Made by a program: the position numbers and the translations under genes
The notes under the pieces: generated by a model
Database searches by the model: none
Told to the model about the DNA's origin: nothing
Seen by the model: the letters and a program-made list of their open reading frames with translations, nothing else
Source of the DNA: Morella rubra
Lineage: Eukaryota; Streptophyta; Magnoliopsida; Fagales; Myricaceae
Length of the DNA: 64,000 nt
NCBI GenBank assembly: GCA_003952965.2
Contig: RXIC02000040.1
Span: 49,423-113,422 of the forward strand
Direction of reading: 5' to 3'
Shown here: piece by piece, positions 1-12,584 of the stretch
How positions within the stretch are numbered: the first letter of the stretch is position 1
Layout: every line of letters begins with the position of its first letter

Positions 1-212
1 TTCATCGGCTTCTTCTTCCTCAAAATGAGCCCCCCGATTCTCCACTAGATTTGGCAGAATGGGGATGTAATGTGTAAAAGAGGCAGGCCTCCCTTCCACT
101 GTTTGGAGGGAGGGAATTCGACGGAAAGGAATGGAAGCGAGTAAAACTGAGAGATAAACACAACAATACAACCACGCAAGAAAAGAGCTTAGACGAAAAA
201 AAAAAAGGTGAA

Positions 213-250
<38 letters not shown>

Positions 251-320
251 TTTTTTTTCTGGGAAAAGAGAGAGATTTGACATTTTTTTTTTTTTGAGCA
301 AGCGTAGATTTGACATTTGT
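1..320 (-). other. possible 5' leader of a gene leaving the left edge
   Basis: The minus strand has a CT-rich tract, including a (GA)n run on the plus strand at 215-245, and then a purine-rich stretch that reaches a candidate ATG at positions 5-3. This layout is common in plant 5'UTRs, but too little coding sequence is in the window to name a product. It may equally be a plain microsatellite. Confidence 0.25.
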
Positions 321-467
321 TACTTGTAGTCTGTAGATTAAGTCCATATTTGCTATAAAAAAAAAAAGTCCATATTTGCTAGTCGTTCCCTTTCAGTGTA
401 TGAATAATTTGTTTTTTCTAAGCGTATGAATAATTTGTTTAGAAATACAAGCTTGTGAGTTTGTGTT

Positions 468-931
468 TACGGGGGTGCAATAATCCGTACGACTTACTTG
501 TCAACCCGTTTACGATCCGGCTCTATCGGACTGGGTCGGGATCTAGCATAGTCAGGAGTAGGTTCTATTACATGACACCGACTTTGAGACGGGATCAGGT
601 TCAAAATCCCTAATCCAAAAACTTGAACCGCACAAATTTGACCCCACTCTAGCAGGATTGTTTGTTGGAGCCCACTCTAGTAGCTTGGGTCAATTTTTAA
701 CCCAAACAAATTGCAACTTGGGCTGTCAAAAACAGCCTTAAAAAATTCTGGAATAGAAGAAAAAAGCCAAAATAATTTAGGTTCACGTAAAAAAGCCCAC
801 AAAAGAGGCCCAACAAGCCAGCACCTCTACCCGAGCTCGAGCCAACTCCTACTTGTCGGCTTGGCTCAAGTTCAAGTGCAATCAGGTCGAGTTGGACCTC
901 AAAAATTGAGACCGCAAGTGTGCACCCCGTA
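468..931. mobile_element. possible hAT-like non-autonomous element
   Basis: The block is bounded by short inverted repeats, TACGGGGGTGCA at the left and TGCACCCCGTA at the right. Inside are copies of pyrimidine/GGG-rich motifs such as CAACCCG and ACTGGGTCGGG, which are common in subterminal regions of Ac-like elements. The flanking 8 bp match poorly, so the boundaries and class are tentative. Confidence 0.35.
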
Positions 932-973
932 ATTTGTTTCTTCTAAAATTTAAAATATATGTTAGTGTATTAA

Positions 974-1350
974 GTTAATTATAATTTGCATCCACTTGGC
1001 TTTGGAATCTTGAGATTTTGCATTCCGTTATTTTAATTTTGACACATTTCACCCATATGATTTTGACTTACTTCGATTTGTAGCCTCCATCAATTTATCC
1101 TTTTTGCACTCTTAAACACATAGGTGCAAAGTGTAATTAGTAATTTTTAAATATCAGGAGCAAAATGAACAAATAAGCACGTACATAATATGTAATTGAG
1201 ATGGTTTTCATTTTGTTAACGGATAAATAAATAGTGGGATACAAATTGAAGGAATCCAAAACTACGTGAGTGAAACGTGTCAAAATTAGAAGAGCAAAGT
1301 GTAAAGTATCAAACTTCCAAAATCTAAGTGAGAGCAAAGTGTAATTAATT
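974..1350. repeat. long-inverted-repeat MITE, family A copy 1
   Basis: The two halves are imperfect inverted repeats of more than 100 bp. The left arm reads AATTTTGACACATTTCACCC and the right arm carries its complement near 1275-1290. Ends resemble AATTAATTACACTTTGC. Related copies lie at 2380-2812 and 39423-39841, so this is a dispersed family. No open frame of note. Confidence 0.55.
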
Positions 1351-2115
1351 CAAAAAAAATAATATTGAATTTGTGATTGTTTTTCACCGGAAGATAGTTC
1401 GCGTTACCATCATTTGTGTGCTATTATTCTTGACTTTGGGATCTATAAGTAAGCCTGATTTCATTGTACTCTCTGACTCAAATTGGACTTTCACTCGCAA
1501 ATGCAATTTTGATTCATCCATCTCCTCTTTCCTCCATTTTCATCCCCAACTTGCTCCCTATCAAAATAGCGTTTTCTTCGTCAAGTTTTTCTAGCGGGAA
1601 CCCATGAATCTAGGCCCCTATGCTGAACTCTCATTTGCTCTACTTCATTAAAGGTATCTCTCAAGCTCCCCATTAGGAAACCCTTGAAAGTCTACGGTCA
1701 TTGTTGCATTACCTTCTCTTTATCTGCTATGGATGAGAACTTGAAAATAAATTTATACAGCCCTATCTCTTCGATCTTAAGGTTCTTCACGAATCTACAG
1801 CCCGTTCGGATTAACAGTTGTATAAGTTACTGTTGCATCTGGATCTTCCATGACACTCATCTTCTGATCAATGTCGACTCCTTCACCTCACTAGCTCTTC
1901 CCCTAATAACTACTTGGAGATTCAAGATATCACCCCAGGATGGATCCTTAATCTTTTATGTAATAGCTTCTATTTCAGCGCTCGGGAGGCTTTTTTTGGG
2001 GGGTCATGGTTATGGAGAATCCATTTTACGGGGACGGGGGTTGGATAAAGATGGTATTTTAATGAGGATGTGTAAGCGCAGGTGTGGGATTAAATTGGTT
2101 TGGACGACTGCTTAG

Positions 2116-2210
2116 TGGGGTGGGGTGGCGGGGGGGAGGCCTCTGGTGGTGGCTAGGTGTGTGGGTGTGTGTGTGTGTTGGGGAGGGGGGTTAGTGTTTT
2201 AGTTTGAAAC
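2116..2210 (+). repeat. G-rich low-complexity tract
   Basis: Runs of three to seven G residues alternate with a short (GT)n stretch on the plus strand. It could form G-quadruplex structure, but no gene is adjacent. Confidence 0.5.
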
Positions 2211-2379
2211 AAGAGGATGGTACAAAAGGAGAGAGCGAGCGAAGAGAGAGGGAGAGCATTTTGCTCGGTTGGTGTGGTGATATTTGGAAAGTAAAATTTT
2301 TTAAAAAAATTGAGTTTGTAGGATAAAATTATGACAATTTAATTCTGTATGTGATTTATAAAAGTTGGTAAAAAAGTTT

Positions 2380-2812
2380 TAATACTTTGTATCCTATTCT
2401 TTTAATTTTGGCACATTTCACCCTTGTGGTTCTAGTTTATTTCGATTTGCACTCCCTGTTAATTTATCTATTATTTTGAACAAAAAAATCAACCTTGTGC
2501 AATCCATGGGTAGAACATGTGGGTGCAAATTGGGTAACAAATATAAGAACGGTGCAAAGTGTCATACCCCCAAAATCACGTGGGTGCAAAGTATAATTAA
2601 TTATTTTTTGAATATTGGGGGTAAAATAGACAAGTAAGCATTGTACGAAGTTCATGATTGAGATTCAAGTTCATTTTAACAAATAAATATATAGTTGGGT
2701 GTAAATCAAAGAAACCCAGAACCAAGTGGATAAAATGTGTCAAAATTGAAAGAATAAGGTGTAAAATGTCAAACCCTCCTAAGCACGTGAATGCAAAGTG
2801 TAAGTAACCCAA
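2380..2812. repeat. long-inverted-repeat MITE, family A copy 2
   Basis: It shares the AATTTTGGCACATTTCACCC left arm and GTCAAAATTGAAAGAATAAG right arm with the copy at 974-1350. Two right-arm-like blocks are present (around 2520-2605 and 2690-2805), which suggests a nested or duplicated arm. The left boundary is uncertain. Confidence 0.5.
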
Positions 2813-3041
2813 AGTTTTAAAATGTTTGATCCTAAAATGATTTTGTTTGGAGTTGATTAAAAAGTAAGGAGAAGAAGATTTGATGTAATTTTTTTATGAA
2901 AAAGATTTGAAGAATTTGTTTAATCCTTGAGTTTTTAATATTTAGTTGTACAAAGTTGCACTTTTTAAAAGTTTTTCTAAAAAAGTTAAAAAAATTTCTT
3001 ACCACGCATCACCTAATATTCTATTCATTTTTGTGAAATTC

Positions 3042-3119
3042 GAGGTCAGTAAGGTTTCTTCCATTCCTACTTTGAAATTAGAGGTCAGTAAGGTTTCTTC
3101 CATTCCTACTCTGCTTCTT
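3042..3119 (+). repeat. tandem duplication, period 39 bp, two copies
   Basis: The unit starts GAGGTCAGTAAGGTTTCTTC at 3042 and again at 3081 with almost no divergence, so the duplication is recent. It does not lie in a recognisable gene. Confidence 0.85.
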
Positions 3120-4700
3120 GAGTTTATTTATGGATTTTTTTTTCCCAAATAATGTGTACAAATTTAAGGATTAAAAATTTAAATTCAATTTTAAGGTTTT
3201 TTTAAACCTCTCAAGTATTACTAATCTTCTGGAGCCAACCTTAGAGTCTTTGGCTCTGTAGTTATCTGATTTGTTTATGATGGAAATTACTGCAGAAGCC
3301 TAATGAATTAGTCCAGACGAAGCCATTTTTTTAAAAAAAAAAAAATTGGGGTTCCAAAATCCAAGGATCTCTTTTAAAAATGGGAGAAAATCCAATAAAG
3401 ATGAGTTTACCCTATTGTGAGTATAAGCTCCCCATTTCAGCACTCATCTAGGCTGCTGCTTGTCAATACTAATCTACATGACTGTCTAGCTGGTGTTGCT
3501 TCTTTTCACTTTGCCCGAAGAAGATCTCATTATAAACTTATGGTAGGATGCTGTTATATTGACAGGTCAACCTTTGTGTCATATTTAGAAAAAAAAAAAA
3601 ACCTTTGCGTCATGTTAATGACTCAAACTCGGCTAGGTGGTTCTGACTAGTTTGCTAAATTTGCATACGCACTCCAAGCTTTTATAGTAGTCGGGCCTTT
3701 TAGGTTGGACTTGGCCCGCTAAAGTGTTACTTAAAAAAAAAAAAAAAATTTATGAAACTCTGTTTATTGGCACGCAAGTCATACAACAGATAACATTTTA
3801 TTTAAATTACCGACCCTCGAGAAATTGATAAAAGGTCTATTTATATTCTTCCTCTCTTTGTTTATTCCTAAGCAAAGAAGTACATAAAAGGAATAGAATA
3901 GGTAACAAGGTGGTTTGAGATCCCACATAATTCAAACGCTACAGTTAGGAATGAGTGCAGAGTAGCTTCTTTTGGGAGTTTTGGCATCTAATTCCACTAA
4001 ATAAACAACCCACCTAATTAAGCTCTCCAGAAAGCCTCCCAAACTCTCTACTTTGCCACCACCGGTAGGATTACTGAGAAAACCCAGTTCTAAGATTTTA
4101 GGCATCAATCCTTCGAGTATAAGAAAGGCTTCAAGGAGCGAAAAGTGACAAGTGGCAAGCACATCTAAGTATAAATTGGCTTTTAATCTGCAGCTCTTTT
4201 TTCAAATTGGATCACGACAATATTGCAACTCAAAACAAATTAACGACCCATTACAGATCACATGGGGGTCCCTCCTTTTTCAAAACTTATAATCAGGCAT
4301 CACAAGGTCAGAAAGTTCTTCCCACTTCGGTCGGGTATGCAAAACAAGGTGAGAATCTACCCCTTTTTCCCCCTCTGAGCACAAAGAGAATCTACTTAAA
4401 CATTTAACATGCATTGGGTTATTTAAACCATCTATCCGTCATCAAGATCATCCAAAGACTACCGCAAAAGAACATGTTCAAAAATTCAGTTAGAGGTAAT
4501 AGAGAAAAAGGTGACATTCTCTAGAGAGAGTTAAAGGTGGAATTGATTACTAGTCATAATAAACCATCGATGGTTTCATCATATATTCAACAGACACACC
4601 AAGATTAAATGAAAAATAACAGGATTTGAATTTATTGAGTTCCTATCTCGGACAATCAACAGTGGGATAAAACCAGTGAGGTTTCCAATTATTGGCTGCA
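3120..4700. other. intergenic sequence 3' of the 5MP gene
   Basis: This AT-rich stretch holds several poly-A/T runs and no open frame with recognisable similarity. The part nearest 4700 may contain the 3'UTR of the minus-strand gene that follows. I see nothing else in it. Confidence 0.4.
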
Positions 4701-4733
4701 CCTATTCCTCTTCTTCAGCCTCCTCCAGCCAAT

Positions 4734-7700
4734 TCACAAGGACTCCAAGGCCTTCACAAAGGTTTGCCTGGTGCATTTTCCAACGCATAATTATAGGTTA
4801 AAAAAACAATGGAACAGGATGGACTTAAAACTGAAGTAGTACCACATGATGAGTGCACAAGGTGCCAGTATATACACATCACAGATCCCGATCTGTGACA
4901 TAATGCGCGCTTTACCAACCAAGTTACATGGCATTCCCAATTATCCATTTGAATTTTTATCTCCAACAAATCTACAAGACATTTGCAATAACCCCTTTGT
5001 ATTTTCAAACACCAAACCCTCACATGCTACGGAGACAAATTAAATCAATTAATGACAACAGAATGACTGCTATACCGAGTTAAAGAAACCATCGCGGGAA
5101 GAAGAAACCTCAAAGAGACCAAATAAAAAAACAAACTAATTGCTCATTTTTGCAGGGCCCAGTAGTATTTTGACTTGAAATAACTGGTTGCTATGTCAGG
5201 ATAAACTACAAGTAACTAAAGATAACTCTTAGTAATCATGGCAAAATTTACTTCCTGAAGGTGGAAATAAAATGAACTTGCATACCGGCCCTTGGGATTT
5301 GTTCCTTTGCGGAACCAGTGCAGAATGGTGTCTTCTGCAAGAACATCCTGGTCATATAGAGATTTCACGATCTCGGGGAACAGCTTCATGAGCTTAGCAT
5401 CCTCATAGCATTGCATCTGAACTTTGTACATAAGTTCCAGCTCAAGTTTTCCATTAGTGCAAAAATTATTCAACAATTTCGCCCATGTTTTAACCTGTAT
5501 CACAAAAGTACACTTCCACCATCAACTTAAAGTCATCAGTTGTCTTTCAATGAGATGAAAAATTACTGATCTGTTATTCTCAATAAATATAATGGATCTC
5601 TAAAATCTTTCTTGGAGACCTGCAATAAAGTTAACTTATACAATATCACTAGACTCCAGTTTTACTGCAGATGCAATTAGAGGGATGTGACATTATTAGC
5701 AAGTACCGCACACTCCCAAATGGCAAATGCGTGAATGATTGAGCAGATGACAGCTAAACAGAAATTGTACATCACACATACTCGGAACATGATATGAATA
5801 GCAGAACCAAATTCAGGAACAAGGTTTTTCAGGATACTATACTTCTTCCTCTTTAGGTAAGTGAGGTTTATCGTGAACAATAAGCCAAGACTTAATAAAA
5901 CCACAAGCTTAAGAATTGTTGTGACTACTACCGAAGGCAAAATTGTAATAACTTCGAGTCAAAGGGAGGGAGAGAGGAGAACGTACGAGAAAAAAGTTCT
6001 ACATTGGTTTCTTACTGATTGAAACTGGATCTTATAACAGCTCCAGAGTTTCAAAAGCAACTTAGTCCTTTTCAAGTTAAAGTGCAGATATAACTAATAC
6101 TTTCTTGGGGCGTAACAAAAAGTATCAAAGCAAGCCTCATAACCACCAATGTGGGCTTCGTGGCCTTGATGAGCACATAAAGGTTTAAAGTACAGAAAAT
6201 TGCAATACCTCAAGCCCACATGGAGTGCAAGACGAGAAAAAATGAGAAAGGACTAGGTGCCAAACTAGGCCTTATAAAGTGCAAAGGTAGCTAATACTTC
6301 CTTACAGAGTTGCAAAAACAAAAAATGTGATGCAAGGAAAAGGCACAAGTTCATGCTTGTTCCCCCCCACCCAAAAAAAAGAAAAAAAAACTACTCAAAA
6401 TTCATTTCCTCTCAAAGAAATGCACCTGTTACATGAAAACTTCTCATCTTTGTATACTATTTCTATCTAAGGAAAATCTTAAAGGCCACTTGGTATAGGA
6501 TGCAAGGAAAAGGGAACACAATAAAAGACAAACTTGAAAGGAATTTCATGGGACACTTGGACAACAAAAGCATGTCCCCATGGCAGAGGAGAGCTGAGAT
6601 TAGATCCAGACTTGTGACCCATCTCAGTGGTTGAAATTATCAAGCTAATAGGGAAAAGCAAAAAGAAATAATTACTTTGGCGTCCAGGAAAAAAAGGCAT
6701 GAAATGTCAAACATACCAACAACATATGTGAACAATAACAAGTAGCAAGCAACATCATAGAGGTCTTTGATGGCATTGTACTTCCTACTTTCCTTTATCT
6801 GCTGATTATGTGCCTTACGTGCCAAATGCTAGTTGCATATTTATTTTCTGAACTACTGAGATAGGGAAAGGTCCTATTTATTGATCCATGAGCTAGTAGC
6901 AAGGTTATGCTACAGTGAGGAATAAAACATGCAACACGTCCATTCTATTCCTATGCCAGAGAAACAAAACAAGTATAAGTCTGAACATGCCTGGCGTAGA
7001 GCTGCATTAGCATTTTGTTGCTGGTTCTTTCCAGACCACTGAACAGCATCCATTATGATATCCCACAGAATCCTCACCACCTCAACATCTGGCAGTTTAG
7101 CATCTTTCACACGTTGCTTCACAGTCTCAATGACTTCAGATATATCAACCTCCTCTGCTAACTGGGTTGTTAAAGCAGATTTCATTTCCTTAAGTTTTAC
7201 CTCAAATATTTTCTTATCGTTGTATTCAACCAAGGCTTCCAGCCCTTCCTTACTGAAAAATTGGCCACAATAGATACATATTAGTTCTAAATCGTGTGGT
7301 AATGATACAACACCAGTGTTAAAAGTAAAAACTGGGGAGGGGGAAATGGAGTAAACTAAGTAAAGGCTAAAATCATGTTGAACTCAAAGATGTACAAAAC
7401 AATTATATCTCAATTGAGGAAAAAAAAAACAAGGAATTCCTTTCAGCAATAAAAACATTAATTTATTTTGCCAGAAAACAGAAAGCATCAGAAAATATAC
7501 CCACTCATGCCAGTAAAGTCCTCACAAGCACATAAAACAATGGATAGGCCCAGAGTTTGGAGAGAGGAGTCTCTTAAATAAAATATCTGTGACAACCTCC
7601 TTAAACTAATAGTAAGAACTCACGTGAAATGCTCCGAGAAACCCTCGGGAGACCTCTTTGCAGATGGGAAAAAGTTGAGAAGATTGTCCTCCACTTTCCC

Positions 7701-10553
7701 TCGCTTCAATATGGAGATCAAATCATCGAGGGTATTATCAATAAGATACTCCTTAAAGAAGTCAGTTATAAATGAAAGAACTAGCCCTTTGGCCACAAGA
7801 TTGTCCTTGAGCAGTGGTTGGAACACAGTCTCCGGAGGTAGACCTGAGAGCTTCTGAGAGAAGGCAAGTGCTGTAAAAATTGCCAGCTTCTTCCTCTCAT
7901 TTTCCTCGAAAAGCTCCAAGGACTGCAGGAATCTTTGCATGACATTTTCAAGATTCTTAATGAGAAATGGCCTCCGCCTTAAAATTTTCTGTATGTAGAT
8001 CACAGATGGTAAGATGGCTTCACGTTTAGGCTCGAAGTCAATTATAGAGTAAGGATGACGCTCCCCCTCATCAGGTTTGGTAGTTCCAGGTTGTGTACGC
8101 CCCCCAGTGAAAATAACCTGCATTTAACTGACAAATTAAATTATTCGGCCACTAACCATTCAAAAGTGAGGAGTAATTGACCTTTTTTACTACAACTGCA
8201 TACAAGTGCGTGTGGGTAACTCAAATGCTGAACAAATAAATATGGGGAAAACACCTTATGCAACATAATTTTTGCCACAATCAAAAAGAGAAATCTTGTG
8301 TGATGAATATAAGGACCAAGATCAAAAGATAACAATATATAAATGCTAAATATAAAATTACACAATTGGTAGAATCAGGATTAATTGATGAAGTTTATTA
8401 GATAACAAACAAACAAAAATGCACCACCAAGATTTCAGCACATGGAATAGAAAAGTAAGTACAATCCACCACAATCAGTGTGGACTTAATAATAAGGCAT
8501 TCAATTACAACAGAAGTCTGAAAAGAACGAGGCAATATTTTTTCCCCCTCAATTTTGACTGTCCGCATAAGCCACATGTAGACATTATTAGTTGATCAAA
8601 ATGATCGATAAGCATTGAAGCAGCATATGCCATAGGCCACCTGGTACATGGATGCAACTGATATCATTTCCTAACTTCAACTAAGGTCAAAGCCAAACAT
8701 CACCCCTCATAAATCATAATAAACAGCCAATGCAAATGACAAAGGATGGATTGTACGCTTTTTAATAGAAGATACCACAAATATCTAGAGAGTCAAGAAG
8801 CATGCCTCAAAAAAGGTGTCACCGTATCTGGAGAAGTTAAGGTCTGAAGACTCAATAAACTTAGCAACAAGTTCCTGCACGTTCAGATATGTTTGGGGCA
8901 AATCAACAATAAAATCTCATGCAGCATACACAAGCACATAAATAGGTGATAAGATTACATAGCATAAGTAACAATTACCAAATCACCAGCATTATCCAAA
9001 TAAATCTGGACCACTGCATCCGCAAAAGCTGCAGGGTCCAGCGGCGCCGCAATGTTCCGTTTGCGGGTCTTAATCCGCGTACCACTAGACATATGGGTCA
9101 ATAAAGACAATGAGAGAATTATAAGAGTAAATCATCTGGAGGAGTAGGAGTGTCAATAACTGTTATAGAAGGCAATTCTACTCATTACACTTACACCACA
9201 CACCAAACAGCATAATCCATAAGCTATGTAAATAAATATGGTTGAAACGTTTTCCAAAAATACCATAAACATCATATCTTTCCCATCTGAAGATTAGATA
9301 GCACCTCTTCAAATCAGACATGTTAATAACAAATGTATCTAGGGCCATCATCCATGGGAAAATTTAGAAGCATTTTTAGGAAAAGAACAACAATTGGAAG
9401 GCTTCCACAATTGCAAATGTATCCACTCAACCACAAATAAAAATTCCAGAACCAAAGAACATGCAGAGAAGCACCAAACACAATTTCCTCCTAAAGTAGA
9501 TTTTCTTCATCCATGATCATTTTCAGATGCTAACTTCAATAGCATTTTTGAACGAAATTTCGAAAATGGACAAAGAATTCATCACATAGGACCACATACA
9601 CCAAGATCCTTTGATGTTGAGCGTCTACAACAACTTTGCCTATCTGAGGACTCTTGGTCCAGTTTATCTTTCTGGAAACCAAGACGGTACAATACTAAGA
9701 TTTAATTTACCAGTTCCCTGTCATCTTATTGTTTAGATTAAATATTACTGAAAGGGAACGAAAAAACATTATTTCCCTAATCAAATTGATCAAACTTGAG
9801 TTTATAAAAGTATAAAACAGAGCACATTACCCAAGAGTGGGCTTCTCCTTCGAGCTGCATAAATGAAACCAAAAGTCTCAATCAGTGATTTTGTACAGTA
9901 TTCTCAAGATAGACAATAATGGATTTTTGCAGCACATAATGGATTTTATTCCTTAGATATTATGGAGGCTTTTCAGCTAAACGTAACAAACCCAATTAGA
10001 TGAACTAAGTTAAGATCAAAAGAGAAGACTAAAGTAAATAAAGCGCGCCCCACCCACCCCCCTGCATATTTTGAAAAGCAAGAGAACATTAAAAACGAAA
10101 CAAAAACCACCTCCTTCCCTAACCCAGGGCGCCCAATTTTTATCTGCGATTCATATCCAAGTTGCTTTACTTTGTCAAAACAAAAAGATAAGAAGGGAAA
10201 TCAATGAACCCGAAGAACAAAAAAAGATAAATTTTCCTTTCTTCGGAAAAGGCAATAATAAAAATAAGATCACTCATGCAATTTCATTCCATAGGAAAAC
10301 TAAAAAATATGCGAATCGAATAATTCGACAGAAAACCCTAAGAGATCGAACAATTCGACCACCAATGACATCACGAAAAAAACATAAAGAATTATCATTC
10401 ATTAAGAAAGGTAACAAATTTTAATCGACAAAGAAAAAACGCCGTTCAGAATTCGAAACTTATACCTAGAGAACAGATCTGAGAAGAAAGGAAAAAAAAA
10501 CAAATAAATAAGAGATAAAATTCGTGGAGGAGGGAGAGAGAGATGTACCTCAT
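4734..10553 (-). CDS. W2-domain eIF5-mimic protein (BZW/5MP type), 8 coding exons
   Basis: Coding exons on the minus strand are 10553-10549 (ATGAG only), 9854-9831, 9084-8979, 8874-8806, 8117-7624, 7252-6991, 5494-5286 and 4767-4734. Joined, they give about 400 residues beginning MSSKEKPTLGGTRIKTRKRN, as in plant homologues of BZW1/2 (5MP), the family that mimics eIF5 and modulates start-codon selection through a C-terminal W2 HEAT-type domain. Recognisable blocks include FTGGRTQPGTTKPDEGERH, RRRPFLIKNLENVMQRFLQS and KNQQQNANAALRQ. Two introns use GC donors (6990-6989 and 8805-8804). In the last exon the frame that should give a tail VNWLEEAEEEE (TAG at 4704-4702) instead meets TGA at 4736-4734 after ALESL, which implies one missing base. 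That would remove the acidic AA-box tail, unless it is an assembly error. Start: the ATG is five bases before the first donor, as in the family. Family identity is secure; activity of the truncated product is not. Confidence 0.93.
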
Positions 10554-10700
10554 AAACCAAGACGAAGAGAGATCGGAGGTGATGCGAGTCTGGCGTCTCT
10601 CTGCGCTCGGAGTCTTTGCGATGAGAGAGAGAGAGGGAGAGAGTGTAACGTTCCTGTGTTTGCACAGATATTTATTTCTATACGGGAGAGGAGAGAGAGA
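10554..10700 (-). promoter_or_regulatory. 5'UTR and putative core promoter of the 5MP gene
   Basis: On the minus strand a TATA-like AGAAATAAATATC lies at about 10680-10668. It is followed by a CT-rich leader and by CGCAAAGACTCCGAG, about 85 bases before the ATG. The leader and first-intron sequence recur in the leader of the RraA-like gene near 44090-44686. The transcription start is inferred, not seen. Confidence 0.5.
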
Positions 10701-10790
10701 GAAGAAAAAAGGTTTGGGGACCGTCAAGCTAATTGCTTCCAATCAGTAATGCAACGTCGTATAGGCATCCACGACACTTTACGAATTTAG

Positions 10791-12584
10791 ATTTTAAAAT
10801 CCTCAATCATCAAGTGTTTGTAATTCTGATCCTTAAGTGGTAAGTACCACGGATCTGCAGAGGTCTTACACGCGTCCATGATTTAAAATATTTTCGTACA
10901 AAAATAGCCCAAATTTAAGACTCTTCTACGTCGCTACATGAGTTTCAAGCACAACAAATCAAAGTACGTTTAAAACTACCATATTCTTTGAAGACGGTCT
11001 CATTACAATTAATTACATACCATTTTAAAATCATTGTATGAGATAATTATTTGATGTTCTTTATAGATTAATCACTTATATATATTGTTTTATAAAATAC
11101 TGGGTACTTGTAATAACATGAAATGTCTATACAAAATATTGTCGAATAAGATTGCTGAAAAGTCAGGTCAATGATTAATGAATCAGAAGTAAGAGTAATT
11201 TTTTCAGGATCCTTTTTGACTCAATTTGTTATAGACTCAAAATACATAAAAATATATAAATATATCTACACTTATTGTGCCTCTATTAGATAAAATAATG
11301 GACTACGTCATTGAATGATGACCTTAAGTAGTTGAGTGAGTGCACTGTAAGAGTATATGCACTAAACTGAATTAAATATGATTACCTTTAGAAATGATCA
11401 TTGATATAGAAAATAATATTCAACACAATTAGCTTTGTTGTCCTTAAACATTAGGGAGTTATGCATGTTTGCTTATTTGATACTTATGCTTTTACTGAGT
11501 CTTATGTGAGGATCTTATAGATTATATATTTTAGATAATGTTTTCTTTTGCATAGTATGAATTTGTATAAACTCTAATATGAATCCAACAATCTCTTATG
11601 AGGCAATATATTTATTATATTTGTATATTGTTGGACTCAAATAAAAACGTTGCGCAATAGTTTTTGTGAAAAGTGTTTCACAAGTTTACTTATATATATA
11701 TATTAAAGTAATATTTTTGTTTGAGAAAATTATTTTTAAAATTTTTGGAGTCCAACTGGGTAAAGACTGAGAATTAAGAATTATATGAACCATGAATTTT
11801 ATCAATGATATAATTCGGTCCTAAAGGTTCATGTGGAATGATGAATAAACCAATAATTATTATCAAAAGATTTCACAAAAATAATCTCATTATCTTCGAG
11901 GTCAATTGTGATATGTTAATGGATATGATCATAATTTGTATAAGCTTATAAATTTGAATTACAGAATATAAGGGAGTTTAATGAAAAAGAATTTTTCATA
12001 ACGATCTTACAACCGAGATTTGAGGTTCCTAAGGATCTCATCATAAGCACAGTTAAGCTTTGAGTAAGCCATTATAAAGCTCAAAGCAATCATTTAAGAA
12101 AGAAGGCGTTAGGTGTTAGAAAAAGTTAAAATAACTTTATTTCTCTAGAAACTCTCTTAAAAGGCTATGCGCGTGAATTTGAAGGAGGTTGCACATTTGA
12201 GCTACTGTGATTTCAATGATCAACACGATTTTGTTTCCACTATGACTCGGTCGATCTTCACACTTTTAATGACAATTTCTCCCATCGAACTACCAGCCTC
12301 ATTCTCAGAAACCCTCTTAAACTATGACTTGTTACAACTCTCCTTTCTTAATTATGTCCTTGTCACGGTTTCATTCCCCAACTGATTTGAAACATATTTT
12401 GAACCGAATTTGTCCATATAAAATTTATCAAAATACAATATTTTCATCTACATACATACTATATAATAGTACGTTATACTTGTATCTACGTATAATAGTT
12501 ATATATAAAATATTTATATCTACATTTACATAAACAACGTTAAGTAGTAATGATAAATACTAATAGTTAATACTAATCATACTT
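10791..12584. other. AT-rich intergenic stretch without a gene
   Basis: No open frame shows family similarity. The 11600-12120 part has the look of decayed repeat sequence (an extended AT-rich block with a (TA)n run near 11692), but I could not find matching ends. Confidence 0.5.

Noticed and set aside
10402-10790. Several Ser/Leu- or Arg/Glu-rich open frames
   Set aside because: They are translations of the CT-rich leader of the 5MP gene and its complement.
11600-12130. Possible solo LTR of a retrotransposon
   Set aside because: No TG...CA ends, target duplication or primer-binding site could be matched.
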